A stretch of 64,000 bases of DNA. Source: Actinokineospora pegani (GTDB taxonomy: Bacteria > Actinomycetota > Actinomycetes > Mycobacteriales > Pseudonocardiaceae). The stretch is taken from positions 44,149 through 108,148 of the forward strand of contig NZ_WHOL01000036.1 in assembly GCF_009745975.1 (NCBI RefSeq). Reading direction: 5' to 3'. The position numbers and the translations under genes are program-made. Below are positions 33,807 through 42,268 of the stretch, piece after piece. Numbering within the stretch: position 1 is the stretch's first letter; every line of letters begins with the position of its first letter. Below the pieces are notes generated by a model. That model saw only the letters and a program-made list of their open reading frames with translations, did not search any database and was not told the DNA's origin.

Positions 33807-34475
33807 TCAGACGGGCAGCGTCGGCACCGGCCACGCCCGGCCGGTGCCCGACGCCGTGAACACCCTGTCCGCCACGGTGAACAGCGCGACGCCGAAGGCC
33901 TCCGTGAAGACGTCCACACCCTCCTGGGTCGGGGTGAGCGGGATACCGCTGCCCTTGAGCGCGGTCGGCTTGCCCGGCGCCCCCGGTTCCACGGACAGCC
34001 GCATCGCGCTGGGGTCGCTGGCGTACAGCGGCTGCTCACCGAGCCACTCGTCGTCCACCTTCAGGAAGGCGAAGATCCGGCCGTCCGGCACCGAACCCCG
34101 GATGCCTGCGATCTCCAGCCGCGCCTTCGAGTTCCGCAGCACCACCCCGCCCAGCATCCGCCCGGAGCCCGCACCGGGCCTGCCGAGCGGGCTGATGGTG
34201 CCGGTGGCGTACTCGGGCGGCATCGAGACGCCCTCGACGGTCGTCCCATCCGCCCCCAGGACCGCGGTGGCCGGAGCGACCGCCTGCAGCTCGATCTCCT
34301 CCGACGCCAGCCGGGTGCGCGCCAGCTCGGTCAACCGCATCTCACACGAGCCGTCGAGCAGGCTGAACGTCGTGTCCAGGGCGGAGGCCGCGCTCGCGGG
34401 CGCCGCTCCCCCGAGCTGCGCGAGGAACGGCGCCGCCATCGCACCGCTGACAAAAATACGCCGGGTGACCGTCAT
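33807..34475 (-). CDS. Tat-secreted protein of unknown function
   Basis: This protein has 222 residues from ATG 34475; no strong ribosome site is visible, so a leaderless start or GTG 34499 is possible. The N-terminus TVTRRIFVSGAMAAPFLAQL is a twin-arginine signal with cleavage near ASA-AS. The mature part is beta-rich with no motif I can name (GGVVLRNSKARLEIAGIRG, RIFAFLKVDDEWLGEQP). It converges with the PKS-coupled ALDH gene with only 3 bases between stops, so its relation to the PKS is unclear. Tat export implies that it folds, and perhaps binds a cofactor, in the cytoplasm. Confidence 0.7.
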   Translation of the reverse strand: MTVTRRIFVSGAMAAPFLAQLGGAAPASAASALDTTFSLLDGSCEMRLTELARTRLASEEIELQAVAPATAVLGADGTTVEGVSMPPEYATGTISPLGRPGAGSGRMLGGVVLRNSKARLEIAGIRGSVPDGRIFAFLKVDDEWLGEQPLYASDPSAMRLSVEPGAPGKPTALKGSGIPLTPTQEGVDVFTEAFGVALFTVADRVFTASGTGRAWPVPTLPV

Positions 34476-34552
34476 GGCCACAGTGTCGCGCACCCCGGGG
34501 AGGACCTGACCGCAATTAACTCGAAAGAAGGCGGGTCGCAAGAGGAACAGCC

Positions 34553-34573
34553 CCTGCCCACGGGCTGGGCAGG
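34553..34573 (-). terminator. Hairpin after the SDR gene
   Basis: A perfect 8-bp stem (cctgccca and its complement) with loop cgggc lies 41 bases downstream of the SDR stop (34614, minus strand). It is short but very GC-rich, without a U-tract. Confidence 0.5.
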
Positions 34574-34613
34574 CGCCGGTCGTGGTCGGCCCCGACGCCG
34601 AGGACCGCGGGCG

Positions 34614-35501
34614 TCAGCGGGGCCCCGGCCAGTGCCCGTGCACGCGTTCGTGCGCGGACACCGGCTGGTGCACGTTGCCGGAGGTGGGTTCCGTGGGTTC
34701 GCGCGTGAGTCCGGCGAGCCGGAACAGGGGGCCCACCAGTCGGTCGTAGACCAGCGGAAGGAGCCTGAACCCGGCGATGACGAGCGGGTTCACCGGCCCG
34801 ACCGGCACGGACAGGTGATCGCGGGGGCGGTCGGCCAGGTCCGCGATCGCCCTGCCCGCGCGTTCTGGGGCCAGGACCGGCCAGGGTGGCCGGGTGTGGT
34901 GACCGGTGTAGTTGGCGGCCTGGTAGTAGATGGGGGTGTTGATGCTCCCGGGGCTCACGATGCAGACGTGCACACCGGGTTCGTCACGGGTCTCCTGCTG
35001 CATCGTGCGGAGCACGGCGCGTTGACCCCACTTGGCCGCGGTGTAGGCGCCCATCTGCGGGACGGTGACCGAGCCGAGCAGTGAGTTGACCCCGATGAAC
35101 GTGCCCGTGCGCTGGCGGCGCATGACCGGGAGGAACGCCTTGGCCAAGTGGACGGTGCCGTGGACGGATGTGTCGACCACTGCGGTGAACGCCGCCGCGG
35201 GCATCGCCTCGATGGTGCCGTAACCCATCACGGTGGCGGTGTGGACGACGACATCGACGCGGCCGTGCCTGTCCAGGGTTCGCGCGACGATCCGGTCGGC
35301 GGCCCCCGGGTCGCCGATGTCGTCGACGAGGACGTCCACATCACCGGCCCCCGCGCCGCGGCACGCCACCTCCGCGGCTTTGAGCGCATCAGCGCTGCGC
35401 GAGACCAGGACCAAGGTGTCGTCCCGGGCGGCGAAAGCGAGCGCGGCGGCCAAGCCGATCCCGCTGCTGGCCCCGACGACGACGATGACACGACCGGTCA
35501 T
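34614..35501 (-). CDS. Short-chain dehydrogenase/reductase (SDR)
   Basis: This protein has 295 residues; ATG 35501 has ggaggtg upstream. It is a classical SDR: NAD(P)-binding VVVGASSGIGLAAALAF, DDIGDP, catalytic Ser in FIGVNSLLGSVTVP and Y-x3-K in AYTAAKWGQRAVL, followed by the proline-glycine IVSPGSINTPIYYQ. The C-terminal 45 residues (LLPLVYDRLVGPLFRL) are longer than the classical type and may bind membrane or lipid, as in related actinobacterial SDRs. The substrate is unknown. The frame is open far upstream, but only this start gives the Rossmann motif at residue 8. Confidence 0.88.
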   Translation of the reverse strand: MTGRVIVVVGASSGIGLAAALAFAARDDTLVLVSRSADALKAAEVACRGAGAGDVDVLVDDIGDPGAADRIVARTLDRHGRVDVVVHTATVMGYGTIEAMPAAAFTAVVDTSVHGTVHLAKAFLPVMRRQRTGTFIGVNSLLGSVTVPQMGAYTAAKWGQRAVLRTMQQETRDEPGVHVCIVSPGSINTPIYYQAANYTGHHTRPPWPVLAPERAGRAIADLADRPRDHLSVPVGPVNPLVIAGFRLLPLVYDRLVGPLFRLAGLTREPTEPTSGNVHQPVSAHERVHGHWPGPR

Positions 35502-35748
35502 GGGTTGGGCACCTCCGTGCCGGGAATGGTCAGCCACTCTGCTCGAACCGGCAGCCTGGCTGCGACGGCATACCCCCACCCTCGGCTGGCAAACGAACGC
35601 CCGCGACCGAGCGGGCCCAGCCGAAGGGGATTCGGCGGATCGGGCGAACAGCGCGCGGCCAGGCCCGCGACGAGCAGGCCACCGCGAACGCCGTCCCCGC
35701 CACCGTGGCCTCGAGGACCCCTGGCTTCGTCCCGTGACCGGACGTCCT

Positions 35749-35781
35749 GCTTGAAACGCGGCCACGCGGGTACCCGCGTGG
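35749..35781 (+). promoter_or_regulatory. SigB-like promoter overlapped by a 20-bp palindrome, upstream of DUF4383 gene
   Basis: GCTT at 35749-35752 and GGGTAC at 35768-35773 with 15 bases between fit the Streptomyces SigB stress-promoter consensus (GNNT-N14-16-GGGTAY). The -10 is centred in a perfect 20-bp palindrome, 35762-35781 (ccacgcgggt and its complement), which could be an operator. ATG 35805 follows with gaaggaga. Confidence 0.5.
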
Positions 35782-35804
35782 ACACTCACCGTGAAGGAGA
35801 CACG

Positions 35805-36257
35805 ATGTCCAGCTCGTCCACCACCAAGACAGCCCGCCACCCCGGCCAACTCGTCGCCACCATCGTGGGAGTGGTGTTCCTGCTCGTCGGCATCCTGGGG
35901 TTCGTCCCCGGGATCACCAGCAACTACGACCAGCTCCAGTTCGCCGGACACGGTTCCGGCGCCCTCCTCCTCGGCCTGTTCGAGGTCTCGATCCTGCACA
36001 ACCTGGTCCACATCCTCTTCGGCCTCGCGGGCCTGGCCCTGGCCAGGACCGTCGCGGGAGCCCGCTCCTACCTCATCGGCGGCGGCGTGATCTACCTGCT
36101 GCTGTGGGTCTACGGCCTGTTCATCGACCACGACAGCGCCGCCAACTTCCTGCCCCTCAACCACGCCGACAACTGGCTGCACCTCGGCCTGGGCGTCGGC
36201 ATGATCGCCCTCGGTCTGCTCGTCGCGGCGCCGCGACGAGACACCGCGCGGGCCTGA
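35805..36257 (+). CDS. DUF4383 membrane protein, copy 1
   Basis: This protein has 150 residues; ATG 35805 has gaaggaga upstream. It has four transmembrane helices with the family landmarks GFVPGITSNYDQLQFAG, HNLVHILFGLAGLALA, then YGLFIDHDSAANFLPLNHAD and NWLHLGLGVGMIALG. DUF4383 proteins are small actinobacterial membrane proteins of unknown function, often found with stress genes. A second copy (38164-38634) lies 2 kb away in opposite orientation and shares these blocks. The SigB-like promoter just upstream supports a general-stress role. Confidence 0.9.
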   Translation: MSSSSTTKTARHPGQLVATIVGVVFLLVGILGFVPGITSNYDQLQFAGHGSGALLLGLFEVSILHNLVHILFGLAGLALARTVAGARSYLIGGGVIYLLLWVYGLFIDHDSAANFLPLNHADNWLHLGLGVGMIALGLLVAAPRRDTARA

Positions 36258-36597
36258 CACCGACAAGAGCACCGCGTAGGGGTCACCGTCGCCGCGAAGG
36301 TCAGCCCCCGTCCTCGGCGCGTCGCTGGTGGCCCCGACCGCCCAAGACCGACCCGGGGCCGTCTCCTGGCTTGGCCCCCAACGGGCACCCGGCATCACGG
36401 TGGTGACGGCGTCCACGAGGTGAACCACGCCGCGCTGCCCGCGCTGGAGCGCTCGCGCGGACGCGCGGTCACCGTCGCCTCCACCGTGGGCCTGTGCCCG
36501 GCCGGGGACCTACCGCGTCTCCAGGTCCCGCACGCGCTCACCGTGCCCAGGGACAGCAAGATCCGCGAAATGGTCGTCTGCACCGAGGAGGAGCCCC
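36258..36597. other. 340-bp intergenic stretch without a recognisable gene
   Basis: Between the DUF4383 and aldehyde dehydrogenase genes I see only short frames with no ribosome site and no domain. The ribosome site of the next gene (gaggaggag) occupies the end. No hairpin with a clear terminator form was found. Confidence 0.5.
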
Positions 36598-37968
36598 GTG
36601 GCCTTGAACCCGACAGTGTCCGAGGAGGCCTTGGACCCGGTGCTCGACACCGGCGCACGCTTCCCGCCCGCGGACGCCGACTCCGTCGACGCCGCCGTCC
36701 GCGCGGCCCGGGACGCCTTCCCCGCCTGGGCCGCGGTCGACCCCGCCGGGCGCGGCGCGGTGCTGCGCCGGTTCGCCGACGCCCTCGAGCGGCACGCGCC
36801 CGAGCTCGCGGCCCTGAACCAGACCGACACGCACCGTCCCCGCGACGAGGCGGCCGCGTCCGTCGACGCCGCCGTGGGCGCCCTGCGGCAGTACGCCGAG
36901 CTGGGGCCGGTCCACCGCGGGCGGTCCCAGCGGGTCGGCTGGGACGCCCTCGACGTCGTGGTGCCGCGGCCGCGCGGGGTGGTCGTCGCGCTGACGCCGT
37001 GGAACGACCCGGTGCCGGTGGCCTGCGGCCTGCTCGGCGCCGCGCTCGTCACCGGCAACACCGCGTTGCACAAGCCCAGCGAGCGGGCCCAGCGCACCGG
37101 GGCGCTGCTCGGCGCGCTGGCCGAGGACTGCCTGCCCGAGGGCGTGCTGCGCACCCTGTTCGGCGACGGCGAGGTCGGCACCGCGCTGGCCGGGCACGGC
37201 GGTGTCGACGTCGTGGCGCACGTCGGCGGCACGGCCACCGGCCGCTCCATCGCCGCGGCCGTCGCCCGCACCGGGGCCAAGGCGCTGCTGGAGAACGGGG
37301 GCAACGACGCGATGGTCGTCGACGCCGACGTCGACCCCGGCTGGGCCGCCCGGCAGGCGGCGCTGGGCGCGTTCGCCAACGCCGGGCAGGTCCGCGTCTC
37401 CGTCGAACGGGTCTACGTGCACGAGGCGATCGCCGAGGCGTTCACCGCCGCCCTCGTCGAGGAGGCGCGCCGCTGGGTGGCCGAGCCGGGCGAGGGCGAG
37501 CGGCTGCTGCCGCCCCTGGTCGACGACCGGCACCGCGCCCTGGTGCACGGCCAGGTGCAGGCCGCGATCGCCAGCGGCGCGACCGCGCTGACCGGTGCCG
37601 CCCTGCCGGAGGGCAGGCTGCCCTGGTACCCGGCCACGGTGCTGACCGGGTGCGACCCGACCATGGTCGTGCTCACCGAGGAGACGTTCGGCCCGGTCGT
37701 CCCGGTGCTGCCGGTGCCCGACTTCGAGACCGGGCTGCGCGCCGCCGACGACCGGCACGGCCTCGCCGCCACGGTGCTCACCGGGTCCATGGCCAACGCC
37801 CAGCGCGCGTGGCGGGAGCTGCCGGTCGGCACGGTCAAGGTCAACGCCGTCTCCGGCGGGTCGGCGCACCCCGGGCGGGCCGGCGGCGAGGGTTTCGGCT
37901 GCGGCCCGGAGCTGCTGGACGAGATGACGGCCACCAAGGTGGTGCACCTGCGCGCGCCAGGCGCGTGA
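36598..37968 (+). CDS. Aldehyde dehydrogenase family protein with catalytic Cys replaced by Arg
   Basis: This protein has 456 residues from GTG 36598, with gaggaggag upstream. It has the full ALDH fold: VVALTPWNDPVPVACGLLGA, NTALHKPSERAQRTG, HVGGTATGRSIAAAVAR, Glu232 in LLENGGND and ETFGPVVPVLPV. At the nucleophile position the sequence reads FANAGQVRVSVERVYVHE: Arg266 (codon cgc) stands where GQxC normally has Cys (tgc or tgt). Dehydrogenase chemistry through a thiohemiacetal should therefore be impossible, although an esterase, structural or decoy role remains open. There is no neighbour of related function; DUF4383 genes flank it. Confidence 0.85.
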   Translation: MALNPTVSEEALDPVLDTGARFPPADADSVDAAVRAARDAFPAWAAVDPAGRGAVLRRFADALERHAPELAALNQTDTHRPRDEAAASVDAAVGALRQYAELGPVHRGRSQRVGWDALDVVVPRPRGVVVALTPWNDPVPVACGLLGAALVTGNTALHKPSERAQRTGALLGALAEDCLPEGVLRTLFGDGEVGTALAGHGGVDVVAHVGGTATGRSIAAAVARTGAKALLENGGNDAMVVDADVDPGWAARQAALGAFANAGQVRVSVERVYVHEAIAEAFTAALVEEARRWVAEPGEGERLLPPLVDDRHRALVHGQVQAAIASGATALTGAALPEGRLPWYPATVLTGCDPTMVVLTEETFGPVVPVLPVPDFETGLRAADDRHGLAATVLTGSMANAQRAWRELPVGTVKVNAVSGGSAHPGRAGGEGFGCGPELLDEMTATKVVHLRAPGA

Positions 37969-38117
37969 GGGCCGCGGTTCGCCACCGTGTGCGTTCCAAA
38001 CAGGACGGTGCGCGACCATGCGTTACCACTCCCTCAGAGCAGGACCCGACCACAGCCAGTACGTCCACGAATCCCTCGAAGGAGCCGGCTGGGCCCACCC
38101 CGGCGACCGCGTGAGAC

Positions 38118-38152
38118 GCGGTGCCCCCGGGCGAACGGCCCGAGGGCACCGC
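38118..38152. terminator. Bidirectional hairpin between ALDH and DUF4383 copy 2
   Basis: gcggtgccc at 38118-38126 pairs with its complement at 38144-38152; inside it, cgggc pairs with gcccg around a short loop, with one unpaired base. It lies between two convergent genes, 12 bases from the stop of the DUF4383 gene, and can serve both. Confidence 0.65.
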
Positions 38153-38163
38153 CAGGGCGCGGG

Positions 38164-38634
38164 TCAGGCCTGCGGGGCGATGAGGTCGCGCTCCCTGGGC
38201 AGCAGGGCCAGGCCCAGGGCGATCATGCCCGCGCCGAGGCCCAGGTGCAGCCAGTCGTCCGCCGAGTTGAGGGGCAGGAAGTTGGCGGCGCCGCCCTTGT
38301 CGATCAGCAGGCCGTACACGCACAGCGCCAGGTAGACCGCGCCGCCGCCGATCAGGTACCCGCGCGCGCCGTTCGCGGTGCGGGCCAGGGCGAACCCGGC
38401 CAGCCCGAACACCAGGTGCACCAGGTTGTGCAGGACCGAGACGGCGAACAGGCCCAGCAGCATGGCGTGCGACCCGTTCCCCGCGAAGGCCAGCCCGTCG
38501 TGGTCGGTGGTGATGCCGGGGATGAATCCGGCCACCCCGACCAAGGTGAACACCGCGGCGACGATCGTCGCCGCTGTCCGCACGGCCCGCCCCCGCTTCG
38601 TTGTGTGTGGTGTGCCAGTGGTGCGGCTCGTCAT
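38164..38634 (-). CDS. DUF4383 membrane protein, copy 2
   Basis: This protein has 156 residues; ATG 38634 has gaaggag upstream. It is paralogous to 35805-36257, sharing the blocks GFIPGIT, HNLVHLVFGLAGFALARTA, YLIGGGAVYLALCVYGLLID, AANFLPLNSADDWLHLGLG and GMIALG. It has four predicted transmembrane helices. The pair flanks the aldehyde dehydrogenase gene in opposite orientations. A SigB-like promoter match lies upstream. Confidence 0.9.
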   Translation of the reverse strand: MTSRTTGTPHTTKRGRAVRTAATIVAAVFTLVGVAGFIPGITTDHDGLAFAGNGSHAMLLGLFAVSVLHNLVHLVFGLAGFALARTANGARGYLIGGGAVYLALCVYGLLIDKGGAANFLPLNSADDWLHLGLGAGMIALGLALLPRERDLIAPQA

Positions 38635-39034
38635 GACCGCTCCTTCCCGATCCGGTCGACTCGTCGGGGTCGGGTTCCCCGTGGGCGACCGGTTATGCGG
38701 CAGGCGCGCCACCGGTCTCAGGTGTGCGATCCGGTGCACGGCTTCGTGAGCCGGAGGAGGCGGGATGGGAATGGGTTCGGTCCCGTCGGATATGACCCAC
38801 CATGTCGTGGACGACGTCATCGTGGTCGACATGAGCGGCCGCCTCGACCGCGCGAGGTGGAGTGCGCGGACCCACCCGCGGACGCTCCCACGACCACCGT
38901 GTCCCTGGGTCCCGGCATCCGATCTCCTGGGCTGGGGGCACCCCCGGCCCAGCGCGTCAACCATCGCGGCGCCGCCCAGCGGTCCGGCTCGCTCGGGGGA
39001 GGGCCGTCCCCGCGGGCAGGCCCTCCCCCGGCGG
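38635..39034. other. 400-bp intergenic region with promoter of DUF4383 copy 2
   Basis: The left end carries the ribosome site and a candidate stress promoter of the DUF4383 gene. The rest has a plus-strand frame beginning near 38765, whose DDVIVVDMSGRLD faintly recalls a STAS strand but does not continue. The right end is the 3' flank of the esterase gene. No gene is called. Confidence 0.45.
38674..38698 (-). promoter_or_regulatory. Possible SigB-like promoter of DUF4383 copy 2
   Basis: On the minus strand GCAT, 15 bases, then GGGAAC fits the looser SigB pattern GNNT-N14-16-GGG[TA]A. It ends 40 bases before ATG 38634. The match is weaker than the one for the paralogue, but both paralogues having one adds weight. 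Confidence 0.3.
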
Positions 39035-40090
39035 CTACGGCTGCGTGAGGCTCCGCGTCAGCAACCGCACGAAGTGCCGCATGTCGGCCATCAGGCAGGC
39101 GGGCTGCGCGTGCTTGCCCGTGCAGCCCTCGGCCCACGCCGAGCCGTCGCCGTAGTTGACGAACGTGTGCGCGATGCCCGCCGCCACCAGGTGGTCCCGG
39201 GCGACCAGGTTGGTGGCCAGGGCGCGGTTCTCCATGACCGCCTGGACCGGGTTGTCCAGCAGGTCGCCGCCGTCGCCCACGTACATCGCCACGCCCATCC
39301 CGCGCAGCGGGCCCACGTGCTGAGCCGGGCTCCGCGCGTTCCACATCCCGTCCAGCGGCCAGACGGGGACGCCGAAGATGGCGCCGACCGGGACAGTGGG
39401 GGTGCCGCTGCCCGGCAGTTGCGTCGTCGCCGCGACCGCGGCCCGCTGCTCCTGGTTGAGCAGGTCGAGGCCGCCGGAGAAGCTGCCGACGTAGGCGAAC
39501 AGGTCCGGGCGCCGCTCGGCGTAGTGGAAGGCGCCGAAGCCGCCCATCGAGTGCCCCGAGATCGCCCGGGCCTCCCGGGTGGGGATGGTGCGCAGGTTGG
39601 CGTCGATGAACGGGATCACCTGGTCGAGGTGGAACGCCTCCCAGTTCTGCGGGCCGAGCGCGGCGGGCGGGTAGGCCCAGTTGGTGTACCAGCCGCGGCC
39701 AGAACCGTTGGGCGCCACGGTGATCAGCGGGACGCCGACCGTGGACTCCTCGAACATGCGCTGGTTGACCACGGTGTCGGGCCGGTCGGGATGGCCGTGC
39801 AGGTGGTACTGCACCGGGTAGCGCTTGCCGGGGGCGTAGTCGTCCGGCAGCGTCACCATGATCACGTGCTCGCCGGAGACCTGGTGCTCCAGCACCGAGT
39901 ACGCGGGCACCTGCGCGGTGCGCACGGTGACGACGAAGGTCCGCTCGTTCCCGTCGACCCAGCTCGGCTGCTTGACCACGGTCAGCCCGTGCGCGTCGAC
40001 GAACACCGGCGGGGCGCCCGCGGCCGCCGCGCTCGGCGGGGCGCCGACCACGCCGAGCAGCACCGCCGCGATCGCTGCCACTCGCCGCAT
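39035..40090 (-). CDS. Secreted esterase of the antigen 85/esterase D type
   Basis: This protein has 351 residues from ATG 40090, which overlaps the stop of the serine hydrolase gene (ATGA). It has a signal peptide cleaved near AAA-GA. The fold is an Ag85-like alpha/beta hydrolase: YPVQYHLHGHPDRPD (oxyanion), FIDANLRTIPTREARAISGH with nucleophile elbow SGHSMGGFGAFHYAERRP, GSFSGGLDLL, and a late AGIAHTFVNYGDG carrying the probable His. It is the last gene of an eight-gene operon that begins with ESX-type genes. The substrate is probably an envelope ester; mycolyl transfer should not be assumed, because the host may lack mycolic acids. Confidence 0.85.
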   Translation of the reverse strand: MRRVAAIAAVLLGVVGAPPSAAAAGAPPVFVDAHGLTVVKQPSWVDGNERTFVVTVRTAQVPAYSVLEHQVSGEHVIMVTLPDDYAPGKRYPVQYHLHGHPDRPDTVVNQRMFEESTVGVPLITVAPNGSGRGWYTNWAYPPAALGPQNWEAFHLDQVIPFIDANLRTIPTREARAISGHSMGGFGAFHYAERRPDLFAYVGSFSGGLDLLNQEQRAAVAATTQLPGSGTPTVPVGAIFGVPVWPLDGMWNARSPAQHVGPLRGMGVAMYVGDGGDLLDNPVQAVMENRALATNLVARDHLVAAGIAHTFVNYGDGSAWAEGCTGKHAQPACLMADMRHFVRLLTRSLTQP

Positions 40091-41202
40091 CACGACACGC
40101 CTTCGCACACGGCGGACTTCACCACGTCCATCCCGAGCTGGATCGCCGCCGCGCTACCCGCCAGCGTGTTGGTGACGATCGAGGCGAACCTGCCGTCGTC
40201 GGTGACCAGCGTCGTCGACGTGTGCCCGGTGGAGAGCCCGCCGTTCTTCGCCCACGCCTCGCCGCCGCAGGGCAGCGGCACGCGGTCGATGCCCAGTCCC
40301 GCGCCCGCCCCACCCACGGCCACGACCCGCCGCATCTCGGCGAGCGCCGTGGCGGAGAACAGTCGCCCGCCGCCCAACGCCTGGAAGAACTCGACGAGGT
40401 CGTCCAGGGTGGAGGCCATGTTGCCCGCTGTGCTCCACAGCGACAGCTCGGCGCTCGTGGTCATCTCGTACCAGAAGTAGAACCCGCCGATCCGGCCGCC
40501 GCCGTACCCCGGCAGGTACGGGTCGGGCAGGCCCCGCGTCCGGGGCGCGGGGAACGAGGTCCCCTCGAGGCCCAGTGGGGTGATGACCCGGTTCGTGATC
40601 GCCTCGCCCGCGGACTGGCCGGTGACCCGCTCGATGAGCATGCCGAGCACCAGGTAGGCGACGTTGGAGTAGGCGATGGTCGCCCCGGGCGCGGCCTGCG
40701 GCGGCTCGTCCATGGCCGAGGCGACCAACGCGGCCAGCGTGAACGTGCCGTCCGGCTCCGCCCGCGGGTCGCGCACGTCGCGCACGAGTCCGCTGGTGTG
40801 CTGCAACAACTGCCGCACCGTGATGACGTGCCCGTCGTAGTTGCCGGTCACCACCCCGGGGAGGTACCGCTCGATCGGCGCGTCCAACTCCACGCGGCCC
40901 TCGTCGAACAGTTGCAGCACGACGGCGGCGGTGAACGTCTTCGTCTGGCTGCCGATGCGGTAGTGGTCGGCCGTCGTGATCGGCCGGTGGGTGCCGAACT
41001 CGGCCGTCCCCGCCGTCAGGGTCCACGCCTCGGTGCTGTCACCGGCGTAGACGGCCGCTCCCGGCCCGGCCTGCATGAGGTACTGGTCGAGCAGGGCCTG
41101 CGTCGCGGCGTGGTCGCCCTGGGCGTGGGCGGGTGCCACGGAGCCCGCGGTCAGCACGAGCGCCACAGCGCAGGCGGTTCCCAGTCGTCGATGGAACTTC
41201 AT
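40090..41202 (-). CDS. Secreted class C beta-lactamase-fold serine hydrolase (DD-peptidase-like)
   Basis: This protein has 370 residues; ATG 41202 has gaggag upstream and lies within the previous gene's stop. It has a signal peptide cleaved near AHA-QG. Catalytic motifs of the PBP/class C family: S-x2-K in YRIGSQTKTFTA, Y-x-N in TIAYSNVAYLVLG, and a late GGLSTGHTSTTLV in place of KTG/HxG. RQLLQHTSGLVRDV is the usual D-alanyl-D-alanine carboxypeptidase/EstB signature. Likely substrates are peptidoglycan stem peptides or small esters. Position in the ESX-type operon suggests it acts on the wall during secretion or is itself an effector-like enzyme. Confidence 0.88.
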   Translation of the reverse strand: MKFHRRLGTACAVALVLTAGSVAPAHAQGDHAATQALLDQYLMQAGPGAAVYAGDSTEAWTLTAGTAEFGTHRPITTADHYRIGSQTKTFTAAVVLQLFDEGRVELDAPIERYLPGVVTGNYDGHVITVRQLLQHTSGLVRDVRDPRAEPDGTFTLAALVASAMDEPPQAAPGATIAYSNVAYLVLGMLIERVTGQSAGEAITNRVITPLGLEGTSFPAPRTRGLPDPYLPGYGGGRIGGFYFWYEMTTSAELSLWSTAGNMASTLDDLVEFFQALGGGRLFSATALAEMRRVVAVGGAGAGLGIDRVPLPCGGEAWAKNGGLSTGHTSTTLVTDDGRFASIVTNTLAGSAAAIQLGMDVVKSAVCEGVS

Positions 41203-41972
41203 GTCGTCTCCTCGGTCGTGGTCGCGGTGGTGCTCTGCTCGCTGATGAGCGTCAGCGTCTGCTTGACGAGCTTGAGGACGCCGATCGCGCCGTCGATGAG
41301 CTCGACCAGGTTCTCGCCGCTGGCCAGGAAGTCGCCCACCTTCTTGGCGACCTCCGCCGCGTACCGGGCGGCGATCCCGACGCACTCGGGGATCGCCTCG
41401 GCGATGCTCGCGCCGAAGGTCGCGGGCGCCTGGGCGAGGGCCGTGGCCATCCTCGGCACGATCTCGCCGAGCGCCTTGCCGATCTCCGCGGTCACCTCGG
41501 CGACCAGCGTGGCGACGATCGTGCCCGCGCCGATCAGCGACTTCGCCGTGGTCAGCGCGGTCTCGGCGAGCGAGAGCACACCGTCGGCGAGTTCGGAACC
41601 CCGCTCCAGGTAGCCGGTCCCGGCCGCGCCGGACCACGAGTCGGTCTCCTGGGCCGCGCTCGCCCGGTAGTCCTCGGCCACCGCGGCGGTGTCCCGGGCG
41701 GAGCCGCCGAAGTCGTCGGCCCCCGAGGACACCGGCCCCGGGTCGCCGCGCAACTGCTCCAGGGGTTCCTCGAGGAAGGCGATCATCGGGGCCAGGAAGC
41801 CGATCCCGCCGCTGTCCAGCGCCGACAGCGGCTTGGTCCGGTCGGCGAGCAGGCTCAGCGGCGCTTCCGGCGACGCGGCCAGTGCCCCGCTCACCCAGTC
41901 ACCGCCCTCGACAGCCGCGCGGGTCGAACGCAGCCGGTCCAGCAGGGTGGTGGTCGTGAGCACGTCGGTCAT
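41199..41972 (-). CDS. WXG-type ESX-associated helical protein
   Basis: This protein has 257 residues from ATG 41972; both ends overlap neighbouring genes by four bases. Predicted to be mostly helical. SWSGAAGTGYLERGSELAD carries a W-x-G turn like WXG100/PPE-type type VII substrates, and VAEVTAEIGKALGEIVPRMA and the C-terminal VLKLVKQTLTLISEQ form long amphipathic helices. It has no signal peptide, as expected for an ESX substrate. Its own secretion or partner cannot be shown from the sequence. Confidence 0.7.
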   Translation of the reverse strand: MTDVLTTTTLLDRLRSTRAAVEGGDWVSGALAASPEAPLSLLADRTKPLSALDSGGIGFLAPMIAFLEEPLEQLRGDPGPVSSGADDFGGSARDTAAVAEDYRASAAQETDSWSGAAGTGYLERGSELADGVLSLAETALTTAKSLIGAGTIVATLVAEVTAEIGKALGEIVPRMATALAQAPATFGASIAEAIPECVGIAARYAAEVAKKVGDFLASGENLVELIDGAIGVLKLVKQTLTLISEQSTTATTTEETT

Positions 41973-42268
41973 GGCGCGATCCCGGTGAACGTGGCGGCCT
42001 CACCGGAGTCGGCGCGCTCGTAGTCGTCGGCGGTCCGCCGGGCCCCGAGGCCCACCCGGTCCACGATGGCCGCGGCGTGCGCGAAGGCGGCCGTGGTCTC
42101 CGACATGGCGTTGCCGAGCCCGGCGGCGAGGAACTGGCCGAGCGGGCCGAGCGGCTGACCGCCCAGGTCCCCCGGCAGCCCGCCGCCGAGGGCGGCGAGC
42201 GCGTCGGCGTGGCCCGCCAACCGGGTGGCGTGCGCGCGCAACTGGTCGGGATCGACGGTGAACGTCAT
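41969..42268 (-). CDS. EspC/DUF2580-like small ESX protein
   Basis: This protein has 99 residues; ATG 42268 has ggaggtg upstream. MTFTVDPDQLRAHATRLAGH is the typical N-terminus of EspC-like (DUF2580) proteins, which are small helical type VII substrates. The rest forms a helix-turn-helix with conserved small residues (LGQFLAAGLGNAMSET, RTADDYERAD). The YxxxD/E-like secretion motif YERAD is present after the second helix. It overlaps the WXG-type gene downstream and YbaB-type gene upstream. Confidence 0.75.
   Translation of the reverse strand: MTFTVDPDQLRAHATRLAGHADALAALGGGLPGDLGGQPLGPLGQFLAAGLGNAMSETTAAFAHAAAIVDRVGLGARRTADDYERADSGEAATFTGIAP

Noticed and set aside
38765..38900. Plus-strand frame with DDVIVVDMSGRLD resembling a STAS domain
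   Set aside because: Only one strand-like motif, then low-complexity GC-rich sequence; no ribosome site and no continuation of the fold.
39035..40090. Calling the esterase a mycolyltransferase (antigen 85)
   Set aside because: Fold similarity only; nothing in the window shows mycolic-acid synthesis, and the probable order mostly lacks it.
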